This document shows, piece after piece, positions 20,600 to 28,536 of a stretch of 64,000 bases of DNA (position 1 is its first letter; the number at the start of each line of letters is the position of its first letter). The notes below the pieces were generated by a model that was not told the origin of the DNA, searched no databases, and saw nothing but the letters and a program-made list of their open reading frames with translations. Both the position numbers and the translations under genes were made by a program. The stretch lies in NCBI RefSeq assembly GCF_003344785.1, contig NZ_QPMK01000002.1, forward strand, positions 279,757 to 343,756, written 5' to 3'. This DNA comes from Thalassococcus profundi. GTDB taxonomy: Bacteria > Pseudomonadota > Alphaproteobacteria > Rhodobacterales > Rhodobacteraceae.

Positions 20600-20679
20600 G
20601 GCGAATCCCTGCGCCAGCGCGCAAGAATGCGCAAGATGCCGCAGGGAGCCGCCCCAAAAGTTTTTGCGAACGCGTCATT

Positions 20680-20700
20680 TTGGTATAGATATCTTACCAA
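20680..20700. promoter_or_regulatory. GntR/FadR-type operator before glcD
   Basis: TTGGTA at 20680-20685 and TACCAA at 20695-20700 form an inverted repeat around AGATATCT. The TTGGT-ACCAA arms are the style of FadR-subfamily regulators such as GlcC, LldR and PdhR. It lies three bases before the glcD ribosome-binding site and would overlap promoter or transcript start. No GntR gene is in the window. Confidence 0.6.
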
Positions 20701-20716
20701 TCAGGAGGGAACCGCC

Positions 20717-22165
20717 ATGCAGATGCCCACACCGGACTCCGCCATCCTAGCCCGCAAACCGCAGATCGTGGCGCGCCTGCAGAAGGTGCTGGCGCCGGAC
20801 GCGGTGATTTCCGAAGAGGCCGAAACCCGCGCCTACGAATGCGATGCGCTGACCGCCTACCGCTGCCCGCCGCTGGCGGTGGTCCTGCCCGCCTCGACCG
20901 AAGAGGTGTCGGCGGTGCTGCGCATCTGTCACGAGGAAGACGTGCCGGTGGTGCCGCGCGGGTCGGGCACGTCGCTGGCCGGCGGCGCACTGCCGACCGC
21001 GGACTGCGTGATCCTTGGTGTCGCACGGCTGACCGAGGTTCTGGAGACCGACTACGACAACCGCTTCATCCGCGTCCAGACGGGGCGCACCAACCTGAGC
21101 GTCACCGGCGCCGTGGAGGAGAACGGTTTCTTCTATGCTCCTGACCCGTCGAGCCAGCTGGCCTGCGCCATCGCCGGCAACATCGCGATGAACTCGGGCG
21201 GCGCGCATTGCCTGAAATACGGGGTCACCACCAACAACCTGCTGGGCGTCACCATGGTGATGATGGACGGCACCGTGACCGAGATCGGCGGCGCGCATCT
21301 GGATGCGGCGGGCTATGACCTCTTGGGCCTGATCTGCGGGTCCGAAGGCCAGTTGGGCGTGGTCACCGAGGCGACGCTGCGCATCCTGCACAAGCCCGAA
21401 GGCGCGCGACCCGTCCTGATGGGATTCGACAGCAACGAGGTCGCGGGCGAATGTGTGTCGGACATCATCAAGGCGGGCGTCCTGCCGGTGGCGATCGAAT
21501 TCATGGACCGCCCCTGCATCGAGGCCTGCGAAGCCTTTGCCAAGGCCGGCTACCCGATGTGCGAGGCGCTGCTGATCGTCGAGGTCGAAGGTTCGGATGC
21601 CGAGATCGACGAACAGCTGGGCCTGATCCTGCAGATCGCGCGCCGCCACAACCCGGTGGAGCTGCGCGAGGCCAAGGATGCCGACGAGGCCGGGCGCATC
21701 TGGCTGGGCCGCAAGTCGGCGTTTGGCGCAATGGGGCAGATCAACGACTACATGTGCCTTGACGGCACGATCCCGGTATCGTCCCTGCCGCATGTGCTGG
21801 GCCGCATCCGCGACTTGTCGGACCAGTACGGGCTCAAGGTCGCCAACGTCTTCCACGCGGGCGACGGCAACATGCATCCGCTGATTCTCTTCGATGCCAA
21901 CAAGGAGGGCGACCTGGAACTCTGCGAGGCGTTGGGGGCGGACATCCTGCGGCTTTGCGTCGAGGTCGGCGGCTGCCTGACCGGCGAGCATGGGGTGGGC
22001 ATCGAGAAGCGCGACCTGATGGTGGACCAGTACGATCCCGCCGACCTGGAGTGCCAGATGGCGGTCAAGGACGTGTTCGATCCGCAATGGCTGCTCAATC
22101 CCGCGAAGGTGTTTCCGCTGGATGCCTCGGAAAGCCGCCGCAGCCTTGCGCTGGCGGCGGAGTGA
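20717..22165 (+). CDS. glcD: Glycolate oxidase FAD-binding subunit GlcD
   Basis: FAD-linked 2-hydroxyacid oxidase subunit of 482 residues that oxidises glycolate to glyoxylate. The PCMH FAD-binding motif is VPVVPRGSGTSLAGGALP, followed by GNIAMNSGGAHCLKYGVT and GSEGQLGVVTEATL. The C-terminal FAD-oxidase domain has NVFHAGDGNMHPLILFD and GCLTGEHGVGIEKRD. A strong AGGAGGGA precedes the ATG at 20717. It is first in the glc operon and lies immediately behind a FadR-type palindrome. The operon transfers electrons to the respiratory chain through GlcE and GlcF. Confidence 0.96.
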   Translation: MQMPTPDSAILARKPQIVARLQKVLAPDAVISEEAETRAYECDALTAYRCPPLAVVLPASTEEVSAVLRICHEEDVPVVPRGSGTSLAGGALPTADCVILGVARLTEVLETDYDNRFIRVQTGRTNLSVTGAVEENGFFYAPDPSSQLACAIAGNIAMNSGGAHCLKYGVTTNNLLGVTMVMMDGTVTEIGGAHLDAAGYDLLGLICGSEGQLGVVTEATLRILHKPEGARPVLMGFDSNEVAGECVSDIIKAGVLPVAIEFMDRPCIEACEAFAKAGYPMCEALLIVEVEGSDAEIDEQLGLILQIARRHNPVELREAKDADEAGRIWLGRKSAFGAMGQINDYMCLDGTIPVSSLPHVLGRIRDLSDQYGLKVANVFHAGDGNMHPLILFDANKEGDLELCEALGADILRLCVEVGGCLTGEHGVGIEKRDLMVDQYDPADLECQMAVKDVFDPQWLLNPAKVFPLDASESRRSLALAAE

Positions 22166-22168
22166 CGA

Positions 22169-22213
22169 CCGGGGCGCTGCCCCGGACCCCGGAGGTTTAT
22201 TGGCAAGATGAAG
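22169..22213 (+). repeat. Dispersed hairpin-plus-core repeat, copy A
   Basis: A hairpin (CCGGGGC 22169-22175, GCCCCGG 22179-22185) is followed by a 27-base core at 22187-22213 that begins CCCCGGAGG and ends GCAAGATGAAG. The same 27 bases recur exactly at 40053-40079 after a different hairpin. Here the core provides the GGAGG and the first ATG of glcE. Confidence 0.8.
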
Positions 22214-23317
22214 ATGATCCCAGAGACCGAGGCCGAGCTGGCCGAGAGCATCGCGGCGGCTACCGGTCCGTTGCACGTTCGCGGCGGCGGCACCCGCAGC
22301 GCCGGCGCGCCGCGCGGCGAGATTTTGCAGACCGGCGGGCTGAGCGGTATCACGCTTTACGAGCCCGGCGCGCTGACGATGGTGGCGCAGGCGGGCACGC
22401 CGCTGTCGGAGGTCGAGGCGGCGCTCGAGGCCGAGGGCCAGCGGCTGGCTTTCGAGCCGATGGATCACCGGCCGCTGCTGGGCACCGAGGGCACGCCCAC
22501 CATCGGCGGGGTCGTCGCCGCCAACGTGTCAGGTCCGCGCCGCATCCAGGCCGGCGCCTGCCGGGATTTCATGCTGGGCGTGCGGTTCGTCGACGGCGCG
22601 GGCACCGTGGTCAAGAACGGCGGGCGGGTGATGAAGAACGTCACCGGCTACGATCTGGTGAAGCTGATGACCGGCAGCCGCGGCACGCTCGGGGTGCTGA
22701 CCGAGGTCAGCTTCAAGGTCCTGCCGAAGCCCGCCTTCGAGGCTTCGCTTGTGTTGCACGGGCTGGACGCCGGGGCTGCGGTGGCGGCGCTGTCCTCGGC
22801 GTTGGGATCGCCCTTCGAGGTGTCGGGCGCCGCGCATGACCCGGCGGAGGGCGGTCGCACGCTTTTGCGGCTCGAGGGGTTCGAGGCGTCGGTGCGCTAT
22901 CGCCTGAACCAGCTGACCGAGCGGCTGGGCGGCGAGGTCACGGTGCTGGAAGACGAGGACAGCACCGAGGTCTGGCGCGGACTGCGCGACGTCACCGCCT
23001 TTGCCGGGACCGAGGGCGACGTCTGGCGGCTGTCGGTCAAACCCTCGGACGCGGCGGCAGTGCTGGACCGGATGGGCGGCGAAGTGCGGACGCTGCTTGA
23101 CTGGGGCGGCGGGCTGATCTGGGCGCTCGCGCCCGAGAGCACCGACCTGCGCGGGCGGCTGCACGGGGTGGGCGGTCATGCGACGCGTGTCCGTGCCAAG
23201 GACACGGACCTGCCGGTCTTTCATCCCGAACCCGCCCCGCTGGCACAGGTCAGCGCCGGGCTGCGCCAGCGCTTCGATCCGCGCGGCATCCTGAACCCCG
23301 GGTTGATGGGCACATGA
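22208..23317 (+). CDS. glcE: Glycolate oxidase FAD-binding subunit GlcE
   Basis: Second FAD-binding subunit of glycolate oxidase, 369 residues. The PCMH-type segments are LHVRGGGTRSAGAP, PTIGGVVAANVSGPRRIQAGACRD and MKNVTGYDLVKLMTGSRGTLGVLTEVSFK. The first ATG (22208) and its GGAGG, 12 bases away, both lie inside a dispersed repeat. The ATG at 22214 is an equally plausible start two codons later. The stop overlaps the start of the following small membrane gene. It works in complex with GlcD and GlcF. Confidence 0.94.
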   Translation: MKMIPETEAELAESIAAATGPLHVRGGGTRSAGAPRGEILQTGGLSGITLYEPGALTMVAQAGTPLSEVEAALEAEGQRLAFEPMDHRPLLGTEGTPTIGGVVAANVSGPRRIQAGACRDFMLGVRFVDGAGTVVKNGGRVMKNVTGYDLVKLMTGSRGTLGVLTEVSFKVLPKPAFEASLVLHGLDAGAAVAALSSALGSPFEVSGAAHDPAEGGRTLLRLEGFEASVRYRLNQLTERLGGEVTVLEDEDSTEVWRGLRDVTAFAGTEGDVWRLSVKPSDAAAVLDRMGGEVRTLLDWGGGLIWALAPESTDLRGRLHGVGGHATRVRAKDTDLPVFHPEPAPLAQVSAGLRQRFDPRGILNPGLMGT

Positions 23318-23652
23318 CCGACAGCCAGCTCTGGGCCTTCGCGGTCACGTTCCTGGCCGGGCCGTTCATCTACCTGATGCTGGTGCGCGCGCAGACGCCG
23401 CTGGTGCTGCTGCCTCTGGCTCTGGCGACCTTGGGCAGCACGGGGGCCGCCTTTGCGCTGAGCAAGTCGCAGCTGATCTGGTCGCTGGGGTCGCTCTGGC
23501 TGGCCTGGGTGCTGACGGTGACGCTGCTTGTGCTGGCGCTGAAACAACGGCTGACGCAGCCTCGCGCCTGGCGGGCCTGCTTCGTCATCGGCCTTCTTGC
23601 AACGACGCTGCCTTGGTTCGGCCTCGCTGCGGCACAAATGATGGTATCCTAA
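23314..23652 (+). CDS. Small membrane protein inside the glycolate oxidase operon
   Basis: Protein of 112 residues with four hydrophobic helices (VTFLAGPFIYLMLV, LVLLPLALATLGSTGAAFAL, LGSLWLAWVLTVTLLVLALK, CFVIGLLATTLPWFGLAAAQM). It matches no family I know. It overlaps the glcE stop by four bases and ends right before the glcF start, so it is fully embedded in the operon. A membrane anchor or accessory for the otherwise peripheral GlcDEF complex is a reasonable guess, but nothing in the sequence shows a cofactor site. Confidence 0.82.
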   Translation: MTDSQLWAFAVTFLAGPFIYLMLVRAQTPLVLLPLALATLGSTGAAFALSKSQLIWSLGSLWLAWVLTVTLLVLALKQRLTQPRAWRACFVIGLLATTLPWFGLAAAQMMVS

Positions 23653-25020
23653 ATGCAGACGACCTTTACCGAGAAACAGCTCGAGAAGCCCGACTTCAAA
23701 CGCAGCAACGAGATCCTGCGCGCCTGCGTGCATTGCGGGTTCTGCACCGCGACCTGCCCGACCTACCAGGTGCTGGGCGACGAGTTGGACAGCCCGCGCG
23801 GCCGCATCTACCTGATCAAGGACATGCTTGAGAACGAGCGGGTGCCGGACGAGAAGACCGTGCGCCACATCGACCGCTGCCTGTCCTGCCTCGCCTGCAT
23901 GACCACCTGCCCCTCGGGCGTGCATTACATGCACCTGGTGGACCACGCCCGCGCCTATATCGAGGAAAAGTACGACCGGCCCTGGTCGGATCGCGCGCTG
24001 CGCTGGATCCTGTCGAAGATCCTGCCCTACCCGACCCGCTTTCGCGTGGCGCTGCTGGGGGCAAAGATCGGTCGGCCCTTCGCCTTCTTGATGCCGGACG
24101 CGCGGCTCAAGGCGATGCTGGAAATGGCGCCCAAGACCATCCCGCCGGTCAGCCGCAACGACGATCCGCAAAGCTTTGCGCCCACCGCCCCGCGCCGGAA
24201 GCGTGTCGCACTGATGACCGGCTGCGCGCAGAAGGCGCTCAACACCGACATCAACGATGCCACCATCCGCCACCTCACGCGGCTGGGCTGCGAGGTGGTC
24301 GTGGCCAGGGGCGCCGGCTGCTGCGGCGCGCTCACCCATCACATGGGCAAGGTGGACGAAAGCCATGCATCGGCGGCGACCAATATCCGCGCCTGGGTGC
24401 GCGAGATGGATGGCGACGGGCTGGATGCCATCGTCGTCAACACCAGCGGTTGCGGCACGACGGTCAAGGATTACGGTCACATGTTCCGCAATGACAAACT
24501 GGCCGAGGAGGCCGCGCGGGTTTCGGCCATCGCCAAGGACGTGTCCGAAGTGCTGATCGACCTTGCCAAGGACGCGCCGGAGGACGAGGCGCCGCGCCCC
24601 GCCCGCGACGGGATCGCCGGGATCGACGCGCCGCATGGCTCCGACCCCTGTCCCGAAGGCCTGGTCGTGGCCTATCACGCCGCTTGTTCCCTGCAGCACG
24701 GCCAGCAGATCAAGACCTATCCCAAGGACCTGCTCAAACGCGCGGGCTTTACCGTGGTCGAACCGGCGGACAGCCATCTGTGCTGCGGCTCTGCAGGCAC
24801 CTACAACCTGATGCAGCCCGAGATTTCCAAGCAGCTGAAGGCCCGTAAACTGCGCACCCTTGCCGCGAAAAAGCCCGATGTGATCGCCGCCGGCAACATC
24901 GGCTGCATGATGCAGCTGGCGGGCGGAGCCGAGGTGCCGGTGGTCCACACGGTCGAGCTTCTGGACTGGGCGGCGGGCGGTCCCAAACCGGCGGCCATGC
25001 GCGCCGGTGACAGGAGATAA
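23653..25020 (+). CDS. glcF: Glycolate oxidase iron-sulfur subunit GlcF
   Basis: Iron-sulfur subunit of 455 residues. Two 4Fe-4S clusters are visible near the N-terminus (CVHCGFCTATCP and CLSCLACMTTCP). Two CCG domains follow with GAGCCGALTHH and HLCCGSAGTYN, the layout of GlcF and heterodisulfide-reductase-like subunits. It passes electrons from the GlcD/GlcE flavins toward quinone. The start codon directly follows the stop of the small membrane gene. Confidence 0.96.
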   Translation: MQTTFTEKQLEKPDFKRSNEILRACVHCGFCTATCPTYQVLGDELDSPRGRIYLIKDMLENERVPDEKTVRHIDRCLSCLACMTTCPSGVHYMHLVDHARAYIEEKYDRPWSDRALRWILSKILPYPTRFRVALLGAKIGRPFAFLMPDARLKAMLEMAPKTIPPVSRNDDPQSFAPTAPRRKRVALMTGCAQKALNTDINDATIRHLTRLGCEVVVARGAGCCGALTHHMGKVDESHASAATNIRAWVREMDGDGLDAIVVNTSGCGTTVKDYGHMFRNDKLAEEAARVSAIAKDVSEVLIDLAKDAPEDEAPRPARDGIAGIDAPHGSDPCPEGLVVAYHAACSLQHGQQIKTYPKDLLKRAGFTVVEPADSHLCCGSAGTYNLMQPEISKQLKARKLRTLAAKKPDVIAAGNIGCMMQLAGGAEVPVVHTVELLDWAAGGPKPAAMRAGDRR

Positions 25021-25102
25021 TTTCGGGCAAATAAGGCAGAAGCGCCCCAATTTTGCCGCATCTCGTGCCTATCACCGGGACTGCTGCTGAAGGAGATGTC
25101 CC

Positions 25103-25903
25103 GTGCGCCTGATTATGGGCATTGCCACCTGTGTCTTGATGTTTCTGCCCGTCGCTTCCCAGGCCGACGGGCTGTTTTCGCTGAATTCCACGCTTTACGG
25201 CCGCGAATGGGACGCGGTCGGCCGTCTCGAGATCGCCGGAGAGGCGTTCTGCACCGGCGCGCTCATCGCGCCCGATCTTGTGCTGACCGCCGCACATTGC
25301 GTATTCGACCCCGAAACCGGGGAACGCGTCGCCACCGACGAGATCCAGTTCCTCGCCGGCTGGCGCAACGGGCGCGCCGCCGCCTACCGCCGCGTGCGCC
25401 GTGCCGAACCGCATCCCGAATACGACTTTCGCGCCGCCTCCGACGCCGGCCGGGTCCGGGTGGACATCGCGCTGCTGGAATTGCAGCACCCGATCCGCAA
25501 CGGCACGATCCAGCCGTTCGAGACCGGCAGCCGTCCCGATACCGGGGCCGAGGTCGGCGTCGTCTCCTATGCGCATGACCGCGCAGATGCGCCCAGCCTG
25601 CAGGATCTCTGCGACGTGATCTCGCGCCAGCAGGGCGTGCTGGTGATGTCCTGCACGGTGGATTTCGGAAGCTCCGGCTCTCCGGTCTTTTCCTTCGACG
25701 GCGACGCACCGCAGATCGTGTCGGTGGTGTCGGCCAAGGCCGAGGCCGATGGCGAAGCCGTGTCGCTCGGCACGTCGCTCGCCGGCCCGCTGTCAGAGCT
25801 GCGGGCCCTGATCGAGATGGACACGCGGCAGCTGACCGGCACCAGCCTGCAGCGTCCGGGCGTGCGGAACGACGCCACCGGCGCAAAGTTCGTGCGGCCG
25901 TGA
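25103..25903 (+). CDS. Exported trypsin-like serine protease, paralogue 1
   Basis: Predicted periplasmic or secreted S1-family protease of 266 residues. A signal peptide ends around VASQADG (20-23). The catalytic triad reads H65 in LTAAHC, D121 in VDIALLELQ, and S191 in GSSGSPV. AAGGAGA precedes the ATG at 25103. It is followed in the same operon, with a four-base overlap, by a second protease of the same layout, evidently a tandem duplicate. Both end in similar tails (AKFVRP and ARFVRP). The substrate is unknown. Confidence 0.88.
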   Translation: MRLIMGIATCVLMFLPVASQADGLFSLNSTLYGREWDAVGRLEIAGEAFCTGALIAPDLVLTAAHCVFDPETGERVATDEIQFLAGWRNGRAAAYRRVRRAEPHPEYDFRAASDAGRVRVDIALLELQHPIRNGTIQPFETGSRPDTGAEVGVVSYAHDRADAPSLQDLCDVISRQQGVLVMSCTVDFGSSGSPVFSFDGDAPQIVSVVSAKAEADGEAVSLGTSLAGPLSELRALIEMDTRQLTGTSLQRPGVRNDATGAKFVRP

Positions 25904-26742
25904 GCGTGGTGCGCCTCCTCGCCGCCCTGGCGCTGTGCCTGGGCGTCACGCTGCCTGGCATCGCGCTGGCGCAGGACATGAACGGCTTGATCCCGATGCA
26001 GCGGCGCGGAGAGATCCTGGGCTGGGAAGCGGTTGGGCGCGTCGATCTGCCTGGCGGCATGTGCACCGGTGTGCTGATCGCCCCGGACGTGGCGCTGACC
26101 GCGGCGCATTGCGTCTATGACGCGCGCGGTGATCTGATCCCCGCGCGGGGCATCCTGTTCCGGGCCGGGTACTATCGCGGCCAGTCGATGGCCGATAGGC
26201 GCGTCGCGGCGGTCTATGCGCATCCGAACTATGTCGACGACACCAGCGGCCGGGTTTCCGGCGCGTCGATGGTCTTCGACGTGGCGCTCCTTCGGCTCGC
26301 GGCGCCGATTTCCTCGTCCGAGGCCGAACCCTTCGGGATCTTCGATGGCACGTTGGACGATCTGCCGGTCACGGTCGTCTCTTACGGCAACGGTCGGTCG
26401 GAGTACCTGTCGCGGCAGTCGGAATGCGCGGTCCTGCGCCGCTACGCCGCGGGCCAGATCGTCTTTGACTGCAACGTCACCTACGGGTCTTCGGGCGCGC
26501 CGGTCTTTGCCCGTACCCAGGGCCGCATTCGCATCCTGGCGCTGGTGTCGGCCATCGCCGAGGAACAGGATGTCGGCCGCCAGGGCGAATCCTACGGCAT
26601 GGCGCTGCCCGAGCGGGTGGCCGAGCTCAAGGCGCTGATGCGCCGCGACGACGCGCTGCCCAAGGTCACCACCGGGGCCCGGCGGGTGCAGGTGGGCCAG
26701 CGCATGACGGCTCCCGGCGGCGCGCGTTTCGTGCGCCCCTGA
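25900..26742 (+). CDS. Exported trypsin-like serine protease, paralogue 2
   Basis: Second S1-type protease, 280 residues from a GTG start that overlaps the first protease's stop. A signal peptide runs to about ALAQD (23-26). The triad is H70 in LTAAHC, D127 in FDVALLRL, and S198 in YGSSGAPVF. It shares with its neighbour the domain order, the paired cysteines and the C-terminal FVRP, but has diverged elsewhere, so the duplication is not recent. Translational coupling suggests equal expression. Confidence 0.87.
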   Translation: MSVVRLLAALALCLGVTLPGIALAQDMNGLIPMQRRGEILGWEAVGRVDLPGGMCTGVLIAPDVALTAAHCVYDARGDLIPARGILFRAGYYRGQSMADRRVAAVYAHPNYVDDTSGRVSGASMVFDVALLRLAAPISSSEAEPFGIFDGTLDDLPVTVVSYGNGRSEYLSRQSECAVLRRYAAGQIVFDCNVTYGSSGAPVFARTQGRIRILALVSAIAEEQDVGRQGESYGMALPERVAELKALMRRDDALPKVTTGARRVQVGQRMTAPGGARFVRP

Positions 26743-26747
26743 GGGGT

Positions 26748-26776
26748 CTTGAAACGGCAAAATTGCCTCCCCAAAT
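26748..26776 (+). promoter_or_regulatory. RpoH (sigma-32) promoter of hsp20
   Basis: CTTGAAA at 26748-26754, then 14 bases, then CCCCAAAT at 26769-26776. This fits the enterobacterial sigma-32 consensus CTTGAAA-N-CCCCATNT with one mismatch. The predicted start near 26783 begins just before the structured leader. Confidence 0.7.
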
Positions 26777-26786
26777 ATATGTCATC

Positions 26787-26881
26787 GGAACGCCTAGACA
26801 GGGTTCCGGGATTGACAGACGCCTGTCCCGCGACGGGAAGGCGCATATGACAATGGTATCGCTCAATGGAGGATTCCCATG
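26787..26881 (+). promoter_or_regulatory. ROSE-like RNA thermometer in the hsp20 leader
   Basis: Three hairpins precede the start codon. The first is GGAAC 26787-26791 with GTTCC 26803-26807. The second is GCCT-G-TCCCG with CGGGA-AGGC (26821-26842). The last, at 26855-26877, buries the Shine-Dalgarno GGAGG (26868-26872). In it GG-T-ATC-(G)-CTC pairs with GAG-GAT-T-CC, with a bulged G61 inside TCGCT and a U-U mismatch. U(U/C)GCU with a bulged G opposite the ribosome site is the ROSE hallmark. Confidence 0.7.
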
Positions 26882-27346
26882 CGAAGCTTTGATCTTGCAC
26901 CGCTCTACCGTGCAACCGTCGGGTTCGACCAGATCGCCGACATGATGGACCGGGTGCTGGCCAACGACGTGGCACAGCCGACCTATCCGCCTTACAACAT
27001 CGAAAAGACCGCCGACGATGCCTACCGCATCTCGATCGCCGTGGCCGGTTTTTCCGATGCCGACCTGAATGTCGAGGTGAAGGATCACGCGCTTGTCGTC
27101 TCGGCCCGCAAGGCCGAGGACACGCAAGAGCGCACCTACCTGCATCGCGGCATCGCGACCCGCGCTTTCGAGCGCCGGTTCCAGCTGGCCGATCACGTCC
27201 GTGTCGTGGGCGCCAGCCATGCCGACGGAATGCTGCACATTGACCTGCAGCGCGAGATCCCCGAGGCGCTGAAACCGCGCCGGATCGAGATTGCCAAGGC
27301 CGACAGCGTCTCCAAGGACGTCGTGGACGCGAACACCGTAAACTGA
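26879..27346 (+). CDS. Small heat-shock protein Hsp20/IbpA family
   Basis: Alpha-crystallin-type holdase chaperone of 155 residues. The N-terminus MRSFDLAPLYRATVGFD is the class A IbpA style, followed by PPYNIEKTADDAYRISIAVAGF and the crystallin domain to about residue 135. It binds unfolding proteins in the cytoplasm and hands them to DnaK, also encoded in this window. GGAGG six bases before the ATG fixes the start. The leader combines a heat-shock promoter and a ROSE-like thermometer. Confidence 0.95.
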   Translation: MRSFDLAPLYRATVGFDQIADMMDRVLANDVAQPTYPPYNIEKTADDAYRISIAVAGFSDADLNVEVKDHALVVSARKAEDTQERTYLHRGIATRAFERRFQLADHVRVVGASHADGMLHIDLQREIPEALKPRRIEIAKADSVSKDVVDANTVN

Positions 27347-27371
27347 TCGGCGCCACCGTATGACGCACCCG

Positions 27372-27398
27372 AAGCCCCGGCATCCGCCGGGGCTTTTT
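27372..27398 (+). terminator. Rho-independent terminator after hsp20
   Basis: AAGCCCCGG pairs with CCGGGGCTT around a CATCCG loop and runs into TTTTT, a canonical intrinsic terminator 26 bases after the stop codon. The converging oxidoreductase gene ends at 27403. Confidence 0.9.
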
Positions 27399-27402
27399 CG
27401 TC

Positions 27403-28374
27403 TCATCCGTCGGGCATGGTCAGCACCGTCGCTCCCGCGCGGCTGCGCGTTTCGACACGAGCATAGGCATCACGGATATGCTCGAGCGGAAAGGTGGAAT
27501 CGATGACCGGGCGCAACTTGCCGTCGTTCACCATCTCGACGAGACGCGCGAGATCGGCCGCGGTGTCGTCGCTGACCGCGATCCGCACCTGCGGGCCGCC
27601 GAAAAGCCGCGCGCGCAGGCTGGCCAAAATCTCGGCGATCTCGAAATTCAATGGCACGAACACTCCGTCGCGCGCCAGCAGGTGCTTCAGATGTCGTGGC
27701 CGTACCGCACCCACCGTGTCGAGCACCACATCGTATTGCCCCCAGTCGCGCACCGGCTGCACATGGCGGTCGATCATCCGCACCGCACCCAGATCGTGCC
27801 CCAGCCCGGCCCGCGCCGCGCTGGCGACGCCGGTGACCTTGGCCTTCATCGCGCGGGCGATCTGCGTGGCATAGGCCCCGACCCCGCCGGTCGCACCGAC
27901 GATCAGTACGCGCTGCCCCCCCTTCAGTTGCGCGACGTCGCGCAGGAACACCAGCGCCGCCAGCCCGCCGAAGGGCAGCGCCGCGGCCTCTGCATCGGTG
28001 AGGTCGTCAGGCGTCGGAACGACCGCGCCATCCGCCTTGATGGCCAGGTATTCCGCATGCGCGCCCAGCCCGGCGCTGCCAAAGACCCGCTGCCCGACCG
28101 TGAAACCCTCGACTTCGTCTCCCAGTACCGCGACCTCTCCGGCAAAGTCGGCACCAAGGATCGGCTTGCGCGGCGCGGTGACCCCGAACATCAGCCGCCC
28201 GGGCAAGGCCAGAATGCCCGGAAAGGCCGCGGCGCGCAGACGCCAGTCGGCGGTCGTCACGGCGGCGGCCCGGACCCGCACGAGAATCTCGCCCGGTCCC
28301 GGCTCCGGTTGCGGCACATCGGTCACGGCGACGACCGACGGCGGGCCGTAGCGTTTGTAGACAGCGGCTTGCAT
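27403..28374 (-). CDS. Zinc-free NAD(P)-dependent alcohol dehydrogenase/quinone reductase (MDR family)
   Basis: Medium-chain dehydrogenase/reductase of 323 residues. The N-terminal GroES-like domain starts MQAAVYKRYGPPSVV and includes PILGADFAGEVAVLG. The nucleotide-binding domain carries VLIVGATGGVGAYATQIA. The catalytic and structural zinc ligands of classical alcohol dehydrogenases are absent, pointing to the quinone-oxidoreductase branch. I use the ATG at 28374. The upstream 36 codons of open frame lack family similarity. The substrate is unknown. Confidence 0.87.
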   Translation of the reverse strand: MQAAVYKRYGPPSVVAVTDVPQPEPGPGEILVRVRAAAVTTADWRLRAAAFPGILALPGRLMFGVTAPRKPILGADFAGEVAVLGDEVEGFTVGQRVFGSAGLGAHAEYLAIKADGAVVPTPDDLTDAEAAALPFGGLAALVFLRDVAQLKGGQRVLIVGATGGVGAYATQIARAMKAKVTGVASAARAGLGHDLGAVRMIDRHVQPVRDWGQYDVVLDTVGAVRPRHLKHLLARDGVFVPLNFEIAEILASLRARLFGGPQVRIAVSDDTAADLARLVEMVNDGKLRPVIDSTFPLEHIRDAYARVETRSRAGATVLTMPDG

Positions 28375-28482
28375 GGCGGGCGCTCCGGTTTTGCTGGATC
28401 CGAATGAGGGCCGCGACGCTACCGGGGCATTGAGCGCGTGCCAAGGCTGGAAAGCCTTACCTTCAACACGGCAAAAGAACAC

Positions 28483-28515
28483 AAAAAAGCCCCCCGGCCT
28501 CGACGGTCGGGGGGC
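28483..28515 (-). terminator. Rho-independent terminator of the succinate-semialdehyde dehydrogenase gene
   Basis: Read on the minus strand, AGCCCCCCGACC pairs with GGCCGGGGGGCT and is followed by TTTTTTGTG. It lies 21 bases after the stop of the gene ending at 28537. Confidence 0.9.
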
Positions 28516-28536
28516 TGCTGACGCGTCCCGGTCGGA

